Assembly: GCF_030553305.1 (NCBI RefSeq)
Contig: NZ_JARRAH010000001.1
Span: 1,364,001 to 1,428,000 of the forward strand
Direction: 5' to 3'
Length of the DNA stretch: 64,000 nucleotides
Source of the DNA: Halomarina ordinaria
GTDB lineage: Archaea > Halobacteriota > Halobacteria > Halobacteriales > Haloarculaceae
Shown here piece after piece: positions 33,966 through 41,980 of the stretch (its first letter is position 1; every line of letters begins with the position of its first letter). The translations under genes and the position numbers were made by a program. The notes under the pieces were generated by a model that saw only the letters and a list, made by a program, of their open reading frames with translations, was not told where the DNA came from and did not search any database.

Positions 33966-35535
33966 TGAAGCACCGCTGGCCGGTGAACGCCATCGCGATG
34001 CCGAGGTCGTCGCACGCGGCGACGACGTCGTCGTCGTTGACCGACCCCCCGGGCTGGACGACGGCCTCGACGCCGTACTCGGCGGCCGTCTCGACGCCGT
34101 CGGGGAACGGGAAGAAGGCGTCGCTCGCCATCACGGCCCCCTGGGCGTCCTTCCCCTCGGCGTGTTCTTCGCTCTTCATGCCGGCGAGGCGGACGGCGTC
34201 GACGCGCGAGACCTGCCCCATCCCGACGCCGACCGTCTCCGTGTCGCGCGCGAAGACGACGCCGTTCGACTTCACGTGCTTGACGACCCGCCAGCCGAAG
34301 ACCATCGCTCGCACCTCCTCCGCGGTCGGTTCGCGCTCGGTGACGACCTCCAGGTCCTCGACCGAAACCGTCGCGAGGTCGCGCTCCTGGACGAGTCGGC
34401 CGCCGGTGACGTGTTTCTCGACGAACCGCTCGGTGGCGTCGTCGAGGGCACCCACCGCGAGGACGCGGAGGTTCTCCTTCGCGCGGAGGACCGAGAGTGC
34501 CTCCTCGGTGTACGACGGCGCGACGACGACCTCCTTGAACGAGTCGACGATGCCCTCGGCGGTGGCGGCGTCGCACTCGCGGTTGAGCGCGACGATGCCG
34601 CCGAAGGCGCTCATCGGGTCGGTCGCGAGCGCGCGGTCGTAGGCCTCGGCGAGCGTGTCGGCGGTCGCACAGCCGGCGGGGTTGGTGTGCTTGATGACCG
34701 CCGCGGCCGGTTCGTCGAACTCCTTCACCAGGTCGAGCGCGCCGTCGGCGTCGTTGTAGTTGTTGTACGACAGCCCCTTCGCCCCCTCGTTCAACTGGGG
34801 AGCGCCGACGACGCTCGCCTCCTCGCACGTCGGGTCGACGTACACGGCGGCGTCCTGGTGGGGGTTCTCGCCGTAGCGCAGGGTCGCGAGGCGCTCGTCG
34901 CTCACGAGCCGACGGGGGGGAAGCGCGGCGTCGGCGCCCTCGTCGCCCGCGACGCGGACCTCACCGTCGGTCACCTCGACGCGGCCCTCGGCGAACGCGG
35001 CGACGGCGCGCGGGTAGGCGCGGAACTCCGCCTCGTGGAGGACTCGCTGCTTGAGCGTCGCCGGCGTGTCGTCCTCGTACACCGGGACCGACTCCTGGGC
35101 GACGACCGGGCCAGCGTCGACGTCCTCGGTGACGACGTGGACGGTACAGCCGGTGACGCGTGCACCCGCGTCGAGGACCTCCTCGTGGGCGCTGGCGCCC
35201 GGGAACGAGGGGAGGAGGGAGGGGTGGACGTTGAGCGCCCGCGGTGCCTGGTCGAGGAACGTCCCGGTCAACACGCGCATGTAGCCGTCGAGACAGACCA
35301 GGTCGACGTCGTAGTCGGCGAGCGCGTCGAGGAGTCGTTCCTCGTGGGACTCGCGCGACTCGTCGGCGCCGCGCTCGACGACCTCGGTGGGGATGTCGCG
35401 CGCCGCGGCCGCGTCGAGGACCGGCGCGTCCGCCCGGTTCGACAGCACCACCGACAGCGACGCGCCGCCCGGCGCGCGGTCGGCGATGTTCAGCAGGTTG
35501 CGCCCGCGGTTGCCCGCCATCCCGGCTAGCTTCAT
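33955..35535 (-). CDS. purNH: phosphoribosylglycinamide formyltransferase / AICAR transformylase fusion
   Basis: 526 residues. The N-terminal PurN-type domain (1 to about 190) has the catalytic pattern LNVHPSLLP (N102, H104) and D140 in DVDAGPVV. The C-terminal part (from about 205) is the AICAR formyltransferase half of PurH, with RYGENPHQ (220-227), KHTNPAGCA and SDAFFPFPDG. The IMP cyclohydrolase domain that begins bacterial PurH is absent; archaea use PurO for that step. The enzyme thus holds both formyl transfers of purine synthesis. ATG at 35533-35535 is chosen because GART domains start there. Confidence 0.94.
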   Translation of the reverse strand: MKLAGMAGNRGRNLLNIADRAPGGASLSVVLSNRADAPVLDAAAARDIPTEVVERGADESRESHEERLLDALADYDVDLVCLDGYMRVLTGTFLDQAPRALNVHPSLLPSFPGASAHEEVLDAGARVTGCTVHVVTEDVDAGPVVAQESVPVYEDDTPATLKQRVLHEAEFRAYPRAVAAFAEGRVEVTDGEVRVAGDEGADAALPPRRLVSDERLATLRYGENPHQDAAVYVDPTCEEASVVGAPQLNEGAKGLSYNNYNDADGALDLVKEFDEPAAAVIKHTNPAGCATADTLAEAYDRALATDPMSAFGGIVALNRECDAATAEGIVDSFKEVVVAPSYTEEALSVLRAKENLRVLAVGALDDATERFVEKHVTGGRLVQERDLATVSVEDLEVVTEREPTAEEVRAMVFGWRVVKHVKSNGVVFARDTETVGVGMGQVSRVDAVRLAGMKSEEHAEGKDAQGAVMASDAFFPFPDGVETAAEYGVEAVVQPGGSVNDDDVVAACDDLGIAMAFTGQRCFKHD

Positions 35536-35584
35536 GTGTGAGTGCGTCCGGGCGAGCCTCAAATCGGTGTCGGTTCTTCCGCAC

Positions 35585-35594
35585 GAACGTGTAT
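35585..35594. promoter_or_regulatory. GAACGTGTAT motif, copy 1 (upstream of purNH)
   Basis: Ten-base core identical to two further copies at 35627-35636 and 35827-35836. On the minus strand it reads ATACACGTTC and lies 50-60 bases before the purNH ATG. Confidence 0.4.
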
Positions 35595-35615
35595 CCGAGA
35601 CTCGATGAGTCGTGG

Positions 35616-35637
35616 AGAATATCCGAGAACGTGTATA
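35616..35637. promoter_or_regulatory. GAACGTGTAT motif, copy 2, with extended similarity to copy 3
   Basis: The 22-base segment starting ATATCCGAGAACG matches the segment around copy 3 at about 18 of 22 positions. It lies between the stop of the 51-residue gene (35645) and purNH, on the minus strand reading TATACACGTTC, and may be a TATA box plus regulator site. Confidence 0.45.
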
Positions 35638-35644
35638 CTGACGC

Positions 35645-35800
35645 TCACTCGACGAGTGCCGCGAGGAGCAGCCACCGGTTCGACCAGCTCTGGTCGACCG
35701 TCGAGAGCGCGAACCCGGCCACGGTCGAGACGACGGCCTCGACGAGGGCGCGGGTCGGGAGGGACGGCCGACCGGTCGACCACGGGTCGGGAGCGTTCAC
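35645..35800 (-). CDS. 51-residue protein between purNH and purB
   Basis: GTG at 35798-35800 to TGA at 35645-35647. Almost every third codon position is G or C from the GTG onward, while codons before it are not biased, which points to this start. The product has a polar beginning (VNAPDPWSTGRPSLP) and a moderately hydrophobic helix region (ALVEAVVSTVAGFALSTV) followed by DQSWSNRWLLLAALVE. The GAACGTGTAT motif copy 3 sits 27-36 bases upstream as part of its likely promoter. No family recognised. Confidence 0.5.
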   Translation of the reverse strand: MNAPDPWSTGRPSLPTRALVEAVVSTVAGFALSTVDQSWSNRWLLLAALVE

Positions 35801-35815
35801 ACCCGGGCGACGTGC

Positions 35816-35837
35816 GTGATAGCCAAGAACGTGTATA
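35816..35837. promoter_or_regulatory. GAACGTGTAT motif, copy 3 (upstream of the 51-residue gene and purB)
   Basis: Contains the ten-base core at 35827-35836 with flanks closely matching copy 2. On the minus strand it gives a TATA-like CTATACACG before the 51-residue gene; on the plus strand GTGTATAG lies about 65 bases before purB. Confidence 0.45.
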
Positions 35838-35900
35838 GTTTCGTCCATCGGAGGCACCGCCTTCGACACGTTTTTTCACCTCGTCGACGCACCTCCGGCC

Positions 35901-37268
35901 ATGCGAACCGAACTCGACGCCGTCTCGCCGCTGGACGGCCGCTACGCCTCGAAGACGGCCCCGCTCGTCCCCTACGCGGGCGAGGCGGCGCTGATGCGTG
36001 CACGCGTGCGAGTCGAGGTCGAGTACCTCCTCGCGCTGGCCGACCTCGACGTCACGCCGCTCTCGGTCCCCGACGACGACCGGTCCGGCCTGCGAGCGCT
36101 GTACGAGGCGTTCGACGCGGACGACGCCGACCTCGTCAAGCGCATCGAGACCGAGGGCTACGGCGAGTTCCCGGCGACCAACCACGACGTGAAGGCCGTC
36201 GAGTACTTCGTCCGCGACGCGTTTCCGGAGTACGGCCCGTGGATTCACTTCGGGCTGACCAGCGAGGACGTGAACAACCTCGCCCAGCGCCTGCTCGTCC
36301 GCGGCGCGAGAGCAGAGGTCCTCTCGCCCGCGTTGCGTGCCGTCCGCGACGACCTCACGGCGCTCGCGCGCGAGTACCGCGACCTCCCGATGCTCGCGCG
36401 TACCCACGGGCAGCCGGCGACGCCCACCACCTTCGGCAAGGAGATGGCCGTCTACGCGGCGCGCGTGGGCCGGGCCGTCGCCGCCATCGACGGGGTGGCG
36501 CTCCGGGGGAAGCTGGCCGGCGCCTCGGGGACGTACGCGGCCCACCACGCCGCCTACCCCGACGTGGACTGGCCGGCGTTCTCGCGGTCGTTCGTCGCGT
36601 CGCTCGGTTTCGAGCACGTCCCGCTGGCGACGCAGGTCAACCCCTGCGACGACCTCGCGGAACTGTTCGACGCCCTTCGACGGGCGAACGACGTCCTGCT
36701 CGACCTCGACCGCGACGTGTGGCTCTACGTCAGCGACCGCTACCTCGGACAGGAGGCGGCCGCCGGCGAGACCGGCAGTTCGACGATGCCCCACAAGGTC
36801 AACCCCATCGACTTCGAGAACAGCGAGGGGAACCTCTCGAAGGCGAACTCGGACCTCGCGTTCCTCGCCGACTACGTCACCACGTCGCGCCTCCAGCGCG
36901 ACCTCTCCGACTCGACGGTCAAGCGCAACGTCGGCGCGGCGTTCGCCCACTGCCTCATCGGCTACGAGAAACTGCTGACGGGCCTCGGGAAGGTCGTCCC
37001 CAACGAGCGAGTGATGCGCGAGGACCTGGAGGCGACCCCCGAGGTCATCGGCGAAGCGGTCCAGACCGTCCTCCGGCGGGAGGGCCACGAGGACGCCTAC
37101 GAGCGGGTGAAGGACCTCACTCGCGGACGCGACGTCACCATCGAGGACTTCCGGGCGCTCTTCTCGGAGCTCGACGTGGACGAGTCGGTTCGCGAGGAAC
37201 TCCGCGCGCTGACGCCGGCCGGCTACACCGGCGTCGCGAGCGCGCTCGTCGACGACCTGGACGAGTAG
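35901..37268 (+). CDS. purB: adenylosuccinate lyase
   Basis: 455 residues. Cleaves SAICAR and adenylosuccinate in purine synthesis. The fumarase/aspartase signature GSSTMPHKVNP is at 292-302, with catalytic His169 in ARTHGQPATPTT and the SEDVNN segment (121-126). Full length for the family. The ATG at 35901 begins with the expected VSPLDGRYASK. Divergent from purNH with 365 bases between them, which hold the motif copies and a small gene. Confidence 0.95.
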   Translation: MRTELDAVSPLDGRYASKTAPLVPYAGEAALMRARVRVEVEYLLALADLDVTPLSVPDDDRSGLRALYEAFDADDADLVKRIETEGYGEFPATNHDVKAVEYFVRDAFPEYGPWIHFGLTSEDVNNLAQRLLVRGARAEVLSPALRAVRDDLTALAREYRDLPMLARTHGQPATPTTFGKEMAVYAARVGRAVAAIDGVALRGKLAGASGTYAAHHAAYPDVDWPAFSRSFVASLGFEHVPLATQVNPCDDLAELFDALRRANDVLLDLDRDVWLYVSDRYLGQEAAAGETGSSTMPHKVNPIDFENSEGNLSKANSDLAFLADYVTTSRLQRDLSDSTVKRNVGAAFAHCLIGYEKLLTGLGKVVPNERVMREDLEATPEVIGEAVQTVLRREGHEDAYERVKDLTRGRDVTIEDFRALFSELDVDESVREELRALTPAGYTGVASALVDDLDE

Positions 37269-37380
37269 GCGAGACGTCACCGTCGGCGAGGGAGACGGTG
37301 TCGAGGGCGCAACCGTTCGTGCTATGCGAGCACAAGCGTCATGCGTCGTCGTCTCGTAGGGCGCCGCTGGTGACCGAACC

Positions 37381-38013
37381 GTGTTCACGAACCGAGCCGA
37401 CGGTGGTGAGCAGTTGGCGGCGGCCCTCCGCGAGCGCGGCGTCGAGGCCGACGTCGTCCTCGCCGTCCCGCGCGGGGGCCTGCCCGTCGGGCGGGCGGTC
37501 GCGGACGCGCTCGACCTGCCGCTGGACGTGGTGGTCGCCCGGAAACTCGGCGCGCCCGGCAACCCCGAACTCGCTGTCGGCGCCGTCGGCTCGAACGGTG
37601 AAGTGTGGCTGAACGACGACCTGCTCTCGCGCATCGGCGTGACCGACGACTACCTCGACGACGAGGTCGAACGCCAGGCCGCCGCCGCCAGCGAGAAGGC
37701 GGCGCGCTACCGCGGCGACCGACCGCCGCTCGACCTGGACGGGAAGACGGCGCTCGTCGTCGACGACGGTATCGCGACGGGCGCGACGGTGCTGGCCTGC
37801 GTCCGGACGACGTACAGCGCGGGCGCGGAGCGCGTCGTCGTCGGGGCACCGGTCGGCCCGCCGGACGCCGTCGAGATGCTCCGCGACGAGGCCGACGAGG
37901 TGGTGTGCGTCGAGACGCCCGCCTACTTCGGCGCCGTGGGGCGGTTCTACCGGACGTTCGGGCAGGTCCCAGACGAGGAGGCGCTGACGTACCTCGACCG
38001 CGACACCCCCTGA
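37381..38013 (+). CDS. phosphoribosyltransferase family protein
   Basis: 210 residues. Type I PRTase fold with the PRPP-binding loop TALVVDDGIATGATVLA (about residues 121-137) and the N-terminal VLAVPRGGLPVGRAVA and ARKLGAPGNPELAVGAV segments. These match the group of COG1926-like phosphoribosyltransferases whose base is not known. A GTG start at 37381 gives the usual N-terminus. Near purine genes, though independently spaced (112 bases after purB), so a salvage role is only possible. Confidence 0.88.
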   Translation: MFTNRADGGEQLAAALRERGVEADVVLAVPRGGLPVGRAVADALDLPLDVVVARKLGAPGNPELAVGAVGSNGEVWLNDDLLSRIGVTDDYLDDEVERQAAAASEKAARYRGDRPPLDLDGKTALVVDDGIATGATVLACVRTTYSAGAERVVVGAPVGPPDAVEMLRDEADEVVCVETPAYFGAVGRFYRTFGQVPDEEALTYLDRDTP

Positions 38014-38048
38014 AGACATTTACGACAGGTAGCCGAACGGACGGGCGT

Positions 38049-38267
38049 ATGTCCTCCAACGACACGCGCGACCGCGGCTGTGTGAAGTGCGGTCACTCCG
38101 ACGCCGACGTGGGGTCGATATCGACGACCGGGAGCGGGCTGAGCAAGTTCTTCGACGTCCAGACGAACAACTTCAAGGTCGTCTCCTGCACCAACTGCGG
38201 CTACTCGGAGCTCTACCGCGACACCGGGTCGGCGGGGAGCGACCTCGTCGACATCTTCTTCGGGTAG
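38049..38267 (+). CDS. zinc-ribbon nucleic-acid-binding-like protein
   Basis: 72 residues. Two CxxC pairs, Cys11/Cys14 (CVKCGH) and Cys47/Cys50 (CTNCGYSELY), make a zinc ribbon, with FFDVQTNNFKVVS between. This matches a small conserved family of one-domain zinc ribbons found in archaea and bacteria with no firm role. It starts 36 bases after the phosphoribosyltransferase stop, so may be cotranscribed. The ATG at 38049 is the only sensible start. Confidence 0.85.
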   Translation: MSSNDTRDRGCVKCGHSDADVGSISTTGSGLSKFFDVQTNNFKVVSCTNCGYSELYRDTGSAGSDLVDIFFG

Positions 38268-38378
38268 GCAGAGGCCCGTCGGGCGAACCACAGGGTGCCC
38301 TCGTCGTCGAGGGCCGTCGGCGAGACGCCGACGGTCCACCCGACGCGTCGGCAGGCCGGACACCTCGCCTCGTGGACG

Positions 38379-38388
38379 TTTATATATC
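38379..38388 (+). promoter_or_regulatory. TATA box of the DUF5518 gene
   Basis: TTTATATATC, the strongest TATA sequence in the window, centred 25 bases before the ATG at 38409. The gene should be leaderless and well transcribed. Confidence 0.7.
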
Positions 38389-38408
38389 AGGACGCCAATG
38401 GCGAAACG

Positions 38409-38786
38409 ATGTCCGAGGGTGAGACGTTGTTCAACGCCGCGGTCGGCGCGGTCGTGACCGTCGTGTTGTCGTTCGTGCTGGTGTCGCCGCTGGTCGGCGG
38501 CGCCGTCGCCGGGTACCTCCAGGAACGCGGCCGCCGGGGAGGTGCCGAGGTCGGCGCACTCTCGGGGCTGTTCGCCTCGCTCCCGCTGGCGGCCGCGCTG
38601 GTCCTGCTCGGCGGGGTCTTCGCCCTCCTCCCGCCGCTCGACAGCGTCATCCCGGCGGTCAGCCTCGTCGGCGCCGTCGTCGTCGTCGGCGTCTTCCTCC
38701 TCGTCGTCGTGCTGACGGCCGTCCTCGGCGCCCTCGGCGGGATGCTCGGCGCCTACGTCCACGACGAGACGCGTTTCGACGTGTAG
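38409..38786 (+). CDS. DUF5518-like haloarchaeal membrane protein
   Basis: 125 residues with four hydrophobic spans. The N-terminal helix (FNAAVGAVVTVVLSFVLVSPLVGGAVAGYLQERGRRGGAEVGALSGL in two blocks) with a Gly-rich turn matches a family of haloarchaeal four-span proteins I recall as DUF5518. The ATG at 38409 is fixed by the TATA box 25 bases upstream. Function unknown. Convergent with dapE. Confidence 0.8.
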   Translation: MSEGETLFNAAVGAVVTVVLSFVLVSPLVGGAVAGYLQERGRRGGAEVGALSGLFASLPLAAALVLLGGVFALLPPLDSVIPAVSLVGAVVVVGVFLLVVVLTAVLGALGGMLGAYVHDETRFDV

Positions 38787-38822
38787 TGGAGCGAAGCGAG
38801 GCCGCCCTCGTTACGCCGCCCG

Positions 38823-39890
38823 TCACCGGAGCGTCGCCAGCGCCGTCCCCAGTATCGCCGTCGCCCGCTCGACGTCGTCGCGACGGACGTACTCGCGTCG
38901 GGCGTGGGCGACGGGCCCCGCCTCGTCGGCGAGGACGCCGGGACCGAAGACGACGGTCGGCGCGGGCGCGAAGTACGACGCCTCGGTCGCGGCGGTGAAC
39001 GCCCGGGGCTCGCCCGCGCCCGCCGCCCGCAGCGCGTCACAGAGCGGGTGGTCGGGGTCGGTTGCGAACGCCTCCAGAAAGGGTGTCTCGCGCTCGGTGA
39101 GCGCGAACGAACAGTCCGCGTCGGGGGCGTGTTCGCGCAGGTGGTCGTTCAGCGCCCGTTCGAAGCCGGCGGCCGTCTCGGGGGGGACGCTCCGCCGGTC
39201 GACGTCGATGCGACACGAGTCGGGCACCTGGTTGATGGCCTCTCCGCCCCGGATGCGCGTCGGGGTGAGCGTCGGCCCGCCGAGTTCGGGGTGGGCGTCG
39301 GGGCCGCGCTCGGCGTCGAACGTCCGGAGCGCCCCGAGGACGTCCTCGGCGGCCGCGACGGCGTTCACGCCCGCGGCCGCCTCGGCGGCGTGCGCCGCCA
39401 CGCCCGCTATCGCTATCGAGCCCTCGAAACGTCCCTTCGCGGCGACGCAGACGTCGAGGTCGGTCGGCTCGCCGACGACGTACAGGTCGCCGTCGAGGTC
39501 GGTGCGGAGGACGTTCGCCCCGGCGGAGGTGGTCTCCTCGTCGGGCGTCACCGCGAGGGTGAGTCGGGAGCCGTCGGCGTCGGCCGCGACGAACGCCGAC
39601 ACCATCGCCGCGAGCGGCCCCTTCGCGTCGCAAGCGCCCCGCCCGCGGACGACGTCCCCGTCGCGCTCGTAGGGGACGTGCGGCGGGACGGTGTCGAGGT
39701 GGGTGTTCAACACGAGGTGGGGGTCGCCCGTCCCCGTGGTGGCGCGGACGGTCCCCCCGGCGTCGACGGTCGGGTCCTCGCCGGCCTCGCGGAGCGTCCC
39801 GACCAGCAGGTCGCGCATCTCGTCGACGGAGTCGTGAGAAGGCGTCCGGACGGCGCGCTCGTGGAAGGCGAGCGGGTCGACGTGCGCCAT
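38823..39890 (-). CDS. dapE: succinyl-diaminopimelate desuccinylase (M20 family)
   Basis: 355 residues. Metallohydrolase removing succinate from N-succinyl-LL-diaminopimelate. Metal-binding pattern LNTHLDTVPP with its His and Asp, the Asp in GRGACDAKGPLAAM, the catalytic pair in TPDEETTSAG and a dimerisation lid domain in the middle. The M20 family is broad, so the assignment leans on position: last gene of a lysine operon, three bases after dapF. It is somewhat short but complete. Confidence 0.9.
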   Translation of the reverse strand: MAHVDPLAFHERAVRTPSHDSVDEMRDLLVGTLREAGEDPTVDAGGTVRATTGTGDPHLVLNTHLDTVPPHVPYERDGDVVRGRGACDAKGPLAAMVSAFVAADADGSRLTLAVTPDEETTSAGANVLRTDLDGDLYVVGEPTDLDVCVAAKGRFEGSIAIAGVAAHAAEAAAGVNAVAAAEDVLGALRTFDAERGPDAHPELGGPTLTPTRIRGGEAINQVPDSCRIDVDRRSVPPETAAGFERALNDHLREHAPDADCSFALTERETPFLEAFATDPDHPLCDALRAAGAGEPRAFTAATEASYFAPAPTVVFGPGVLADEAGPVAHARREYVRRDDVERATAILGTALATLR

Positions 39891-39893
39891 CGG

Positions 39894-40739
39894 TCAGGCG
39901 TGTCGCGCGTGCGCGGCCGACAGTTCGGTGTCGAACTCGTGGACGACCGGTCCGGAGAGCGACGCCACCTCGCCCTCGAAGGAGACGGTGAGGTCGCCGC
40001 CCGGCGGCCGGACGGTGAGGCGGTCGTCCTCGACGCGGCCCACGCGGCGCGCGACGGCGGCGATGGCGACGGCGCCCGTCCCACAGGAACGGGTCTCGCC
40101 CTCGACGCCGCGCTCGAAGGTGCGCTGGCGGAAGCCGCCGTCGGGGTGCGCCGAGGCGAGCGTCACGTTCGCCCCCTCGGGGAACACCTCGTGGTGGCGG
40201 ACGTCGGGGGCGACCGCCGCCAGGTCGACCGCGTCCACGTCGTCGACGAACGCGACGGCGTGGGGGACGCCGGTGTCGACGGCGGTGACGGTCAGCCCGC
40301 AGAGCGGTTCCTCGACCATCGGGTCGTCGCGTGCGAGCGGGACGAACGCGGGGTCGAACCGGGGGGTGCCCATCTCGATGGTCACCGACTCGTCGCCGAC
40401 GGTGGCGCGGCGCGTCCCGGCGGGCGTGTCTATCATCACCTCGTCGCGGTCGGTGCGGTCGGCGGCCCAGGCGGCGGCGCAGCGCGCGCCGTTGCCACAC
40501 ATGGAGGCGACCGAGCCGTCGGGCTGGACGAGCGTCATGATGACCCGCGGTGGGTCGAAGGCGGGTTCGAGCGCGAGAAACAGCACGCCGTCGGCACCGG
40601 TGGGGCCCGTCGCCCCGCTGATGCCGTCCGTGCGGTCGCAGTGGTCGATTGCGAATCGTCGTCGGGACGCGACCGGGTGGTCGGCGTCGACGACGATGAA
40701 GTCGTTACCGGTTCCGTGGTACTTCGATACGTCGATCAT
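39894..40739 (-). CDS. dapF: diaminopimelate epimerase
   Basis: 281 residues. Converts LL- to meso-diaminopimelate by a two-base cysteine mechanism. Cys81 in MCGNGARC and Cys219 in RSCGTGAVA are the catalytic pair, in the two-lobed repeat fold. The N-terminal KYHGTGNDFIV is the family start. Two bases separate it from lysA and three from dapE, so the three are cotranscribed. Confidence 0.96.
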   Translation of the reverse strand: MIDVSKYHGTGNDFIVVDADHPVASRRRFAIDHCDRTDGISGATGPTGADGVLFLALEPAFDPPRVIMTLVQPDGSVASMCGNGARCAAAWAADRTDRDEVMIDTPAGTRRATVGDESVTIEMGTPRFDPAFVPLARDDPMVEEPLCGLTVTAVDTGVPHAVAFVDDVDAVDLAAVAPDVRHHEVFPEGANVTLASAHPDGGFRQRTFERGVEGETRSCGTGAVAIAAVARRVGRVEDDRLTVRPPGGDLTVSFEGEVASLSGPVVHEFDTELSAAHARHA

Positions 40740-40741
40740 AG

Positions 40742-41980
40742 TCAGTGTTCGAGTCGGGTGAGGTCGGCGAGCGTCTCGCGGCGGACGAGCGGGTCGCCCG
40801 CGAGCGAGACGACCGCGGGTCGCGGTCGGGAGTTGTACTGGCTGGCCATCTCGTAGGCGTAGGCACCCGCGTTGCCGACGGCCAGGACGTCGTCCACGGC
40901 GGGTTCGGGGAGCGGTCGGTCGCGGGCGAGGACGTCGGCCGTCTCGCAGACGGGACCGGCGACGAGACAGCGCGCGGTCGGTCGGTCGGCGGCGTCCGGC
41001 GCGAGGACGCGCACCTCGTGGTAGGCGTCGTACAGCGCCGGGCGCAGGAGGGTCGTCATGCCGGCGTCACAGCCGACGACGGTCGTCTCGGGGGTCTCGG
41101 TGACGGCGGTCGTCGCCGCGAGCAGGACGCCCGCGTCCGCGACGACGTAGCGCCCGGGTTCGATGGCGAGTCGCGCCTCGCAGTCGAACGCCTCGCGGGT
41201 CGCCGCCGCCACCGCGTCGAGGTCGAGCGGCGGGTCCTCGGGCCGGCAGGGGACGCCGAAGCCGCCGCCGACGGCGACGAAGTCGAGGTCGCCCACCTCG
41301 CGCCCGAGCGCGCTCAGCCGGCGGACGAGTTCGGCGTGCGCCGCCAGCCCCTCCCCGGAGATGCCGCTGCCGGCGTGCGCGTGGAGGCCGACGAGGTCGA
41401 AGCCTCGCTCGCGCACCTCGGCGCAGAGCGCGGCCGCGCGGTCGTACGGCACCCCGAACTGCGGGGCGTCGCCCGTCGTCACCTTCGCGTGGTGGCCGGC
41501 GCCGACGCCGGGGTTGACGCGCACGCAGAGTCGGCCCGCGAAGTCGCGGTCGGCCACGCGTTCGAAGGTGTCGACCGAGTCCACCGTGAGCACGAGGTCG
41601 TGGTCGTGAGAGAGCGAGACGACCTCGTCGAGGTCGCGGGCCGGCGGGTTGACGGCCGTGTAGCGCACGCGCTCGCCCGGGAACCCGGCGTCGAGCGCGC
41701 GCCGTACCTCGCCGGCGGAGCCGCACTCCGCGCCGAGGCCCGCGTCGCGGACGGTCTCGAGGACGCCCCGTGTCGCGTTGGCCTTCACGGCGTAGCTCAC
41801 GTCGGCGTCGGGGAACGCCCGGAGGAGTCGGGTGGCGTTCTCGTGGACGCGGTCGAGGTCGAGGACGTAGAGCGGCGTCTCGAACTCGCCGGCCAGCGCC
41901 CGCAGTCGGGCGCCGTCCCAGTCGGCGAGTCGCCTGACGGCCGTCGCGCCCTCGACCCGATTCGCGTCCGTCGCGCTCAT
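40742..41980 (-). CDS. lysA: diaminopimelate decarboxylase
   Basis: 412 residues. Final step to L-lysine. PLP enzyme of the alanine racemase-fold group: Schiff-base Lys66 in SYAVKANAT, the glycine-rich phosphate site VGGGFGVPC, the HAHAGSGI motif and EPGRYVVADAG. The substrate-binding C-terminal region contains CETADVLARDR with the active-site Cys of DAP decarboxylases. The ATG (41978-41980) overlaps the dapD stop by four bases. Confidence 0.95.
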   Translation of the reverse strand: MSATDANRVEGATAVRRLADWDGARLRALAGEFETPLYVLDLDRVHENATRLLRAFPDADVSYAVKANATRGVLETVRDAGLGAECGSAGEVRRALDAGFPGERVRYTAVNPPARDLDEVVSLSHDHDLVLTVDSVDTFERVADRDFAGRLCVRVNPGVGAGHHAKVTTGDAPQFGVPYDRAAALCAEVRERGFDLVGLHAHAGSGISGEGLAAHAELVRRLSALGREVGDLDFVAVGGGFGVPCRPEDPPLDLDAVAAATREAFDCEARLAIEPGRYVVADAGVLLAATTAVTETPETTVVGCDAGMTTLLRPALYDAYHEVRVLAPDAADRPTARCLVAGPVCETADVLARDRPLPEPAVDDVLAVGNAGAYAYEMASQYNSRPRPAVVSLAGDPLVRRETLADLTRLEH

